Program-made: the position numbers and the translations under genes
Notes under the pieces: model-generated
The model's input: only the letters and a program-made list of their open reading frames with translations
Databases searched by the model: none
Told to the model about the DNA's origin: nothing
Shown: positions 6,477 to 7,730 of the stretch, in pieces
Numbering within the stretch: the first letter of the stretch is position 1
Layout of the letters: every line of letters begins with the position of its first letter
Source of the DNA: Synergistaceae bacterium
Lineage (GTDB): Bacteria; Synergistota; Synergistia; Synergistales; Aminobacteriaceae
Direction: 5' to 3'
Assembly: GCA_017475805.1 (NCBI GenBank)
Contig: JAFVEW010000065.1
Span: forward strand, 1 to 7,730
DNA: 7,730 bases

Positions 6477-7730
6477 TTAAATCTTAAAATTAGCCGTTAT
6501 GTCCGTGCCCTCTCCGGGTGCGGATTTAATTTTCAAAGTTCCTTCCATTAAGGACATTCTCTCTTTCATGCTTGCAAGGCCGCGATGACCTTCGACGCGT
6601 AGAGTTTCGTGATTAATATTTTCAGAATCAAAGCCGCAGCCGTTGTCGGTGATTTCAAGAGTCATATTATTTTCACTATCTTTGCGCAAATGAACATTAA
6701 TCTCTGTAGCTTCACCGTGCCGCACAGCGTTCGAGACAGCCTCTTGGACTATTCTCAATAAAGAAAGAGATTTTTCATTGTCAATTTCAATTTCGCGCGA
6801 GTCATCGTCAAAATCAAAATCCGCTGAAACTTGAACATCATAGACTTGTGATAATCTTTCAGCTAATTCAGTCAGAGCTTCGACAAGTCCCAAGTCCATC
6901 CACGGCGGCGCAAGTTCGTCGCATAAAGACCTAAGCTCACGAACGACTCCCTTTGCGATTGTTTCAGTTAATTTAATTCTCGAAATATCTACGACGTTCT
7001 CATCGTCTATAGTCATGTGAAGCTGCTGAACTAATGCTGTAATATCCTGCAAAGGTCCATCATGAATCTCGCGAGCCATATCGACTCTCTCACGTTCTTG
7101 AGCCTGAACAACATCGCGGACGTAACGATTTCGTAAATTATCTCGTTCGACGGCAGCTCCAGCGAAACGTCTTAAGGCAGTGTGAACGCTCTCGATTTCT
7201 TTGACGGCGTTTTTCTCTAATTTTTCAGGAACATCAATGCCGAGTGTCATGTCGTCAATTTCAGCAACTAAAGATTTCAAAGGATTAACGAGCCTGCTCC
7301 AAAGTAATTTAATCGCTATGAAGCTGCTTAAAGCAATCACCATTAATAAAAACGGCCAAACTCGAACAACACCGACGAGTCCTCCTAATAACTGCTGCCA
7401 TGAAACCGCCGCTACGACATAGCCGCCTCCAGCACGATTGACGGGATAGACAGCTAAAGTATATTTAGCACCCTGAGCGTCTTCAACTTTTACGGCCTGC
7501 CCAACAGGAAGATTATTTCGCCAAATTGTCGCTATATTCATTGCGCCGGGCGAGGCTATAACTACTCTGCCGCTATGGTCAATCAAAGCTACCCAGCCTG
7601 GAATTGAAGGTCCCCATGAAAAGAACGGGAATTTTGTGAAATCACTAAGCATTGAAAAAGACCAAATTTCAGCACTTGAACTTAAATGATAAGACATGCT
7701 CTCGGCTAAGTCCTGAACGTAAGAACTAAC
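6477..7730 (-). CDS. Sensor histidine kinase, HisKA_3 (NarX/LiaS/DegS-like) type, N-terminus outside window
   Basis: This membrane sensor kinase would phosphorylate a LuxR/NarL-type response regulator. An ATG lies at 7697, but the frame stays open for 11 more codons to the window edge and no transmembrane segment precedes the sensor region, so the true start lies beyond 7730. Positions below count from that ATG. Residues 1-105 look like an extracytoplasmic Cache/PAS-like sensor ('ALIDHSGRVVIASP'). A transmembrane helix follows at about 113-133, then a HAMP-like linker to about 186. The HisKA_3 motif REIHDGPLQD carries the phospho-accepting H212. The HATPase domain has an N box (E319, N323), G1 DNG (351-353) and a GHRG motif (370-373). 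The C-terminus is complete. Its stop lies 6 bp from that of convergent ftsH. No response regulator is visible; it may lie further right. The signal sensed is unknown. Confidence 0.92.
   Translation of the reverse strand, partial: VSSYVQDLAESMSYHLSSSAEIWSFSMLSDFTKFPFFSWGPSIPGWVALIDHSGRVVIASPGAMNIATIWRNNLPVGQAVKVEDAQGAKYTLAVYPVNRAGGGYVVAAVSWQQLLGGLVGVVRVWPFLLMVIALSSFIAIKLLWSRLVNPLKSLVAEIDDMTLGIDVPEKLEKNAVKEIESVHTALRRFAGAAVERDNLRNRYVRDVVQAQERERVDMAREIHDGPLQDITALVQQLHMTIDDENVVDISRIKLTETIAKGVVRELRSLCDELAPPWMDLGLVEALTELAERLSQVYDVQVSADFDFDDDSREIEIDNEKSLSLLRIVQEAVSNAVRHGEATEINVHLRKDSENNMTLEITDNGCGFDSENINHETLRVEGHRGLASMKERMSLMEGTLKIKSAPGEGTDITANFKI
6503..6534 (+). terminator. Possible ftsH terminator embedded in the kinase 3' end
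   Basis: CCGTGCCC (6503-6510) pairs with GGGTGCGG (6516-6523) as 6 Watson-Crick and 2 G-T pairs, with a TCTCC loop, followed by ATTTAATTTT. No room exists for a terminator in the 6 bp between the stop codons, so this hairpin inside the opposite gene could end ftsH transcripts. The same bases encode the conserved glycine-rich end of the kinase, so the structure may be incidental. Confidence 0.35.

Noticed and set aside
7201..7422. 73-codon + strand frame opposite the histidine kinase
   Set aside because: It is an antisense shadow of the HAMP/transmembrane region, with no supporting motif or ribosome-binding site context.
7695..7697. ATG at 7697 as the start of the histidine kinase
   Set aside because: The frame remains open to the window edge, and the sensor region would lack its first membrane anchor, so the gene most likely begins outside the window.

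Overview
This window reads as a chromosomal stretch of an AT-rich, anaerobic, gut-type bacterium. My best guess is phylum Synergistota (about 0.5). The guess rests on inference: neighbouring TRAP substrate-binding genes, a short bacterial glucose-6-phosphate isomerase, an FtsH with a matching N-terminus, and AT-rich codon use. Other Gram-negative anaerobes with TRAP systems remain possible. Codon use is fairly uniform, and I see no integrase, transposase, phage or plasmid genes, rRNA, tRNA or CRISPR array.

Left part (1-1838): two tandem paralogues of a TRAP-type (DctP family) periplasmic binding protein on the + strand. The first is cut by the left edge and ends at a clear intrinsic terminator. 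The second keeps its signal peptide and full-length homology, but an in-frame TAA cuts off the last 60 codons, so it is called a recent pseudogene. The two align without a gap over all 705 bases visible from the first copy, offset 1133 bp. No TRAP membrane subunits lie in the window.

Middle (1839-4544): pgi (+) and rlmN (-) converge on a shared hairpin terminator. The flanking non-coding DNA, 1839-1890 and most of 4329-4518, is built from degenerate 7-base units (TTAGGAA and its reverse complement TTCCTAA). The units keep register, so inverted blocks fold into long imperfect hairpins. The rlmN-ftsH intergenic region is almost entirely made of them, around an extended -10 promoter for ftsH. 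The last block puts repeated CUUCC/CUCC units just before the ftsH Shine-Dalgarno, suggesting possible translational control.

Right part (4545-7730): a complete ftsH (+, TTG start) converges, with a 6 bp gap, on a HisKA_3-type sensor histidine kinase (-) whose N-terminus runs off the right edge.

The genes are mostly ordinary and do not form one pathway: sugar phosphate metabolism, rRNA/tRNA methylation, membrane proteostasis, signalling and solute capture. The most notable items are the heptad hairpin repeats and the nonsense-interrupted binding-protein copy. I do not see a new multi-gene system.
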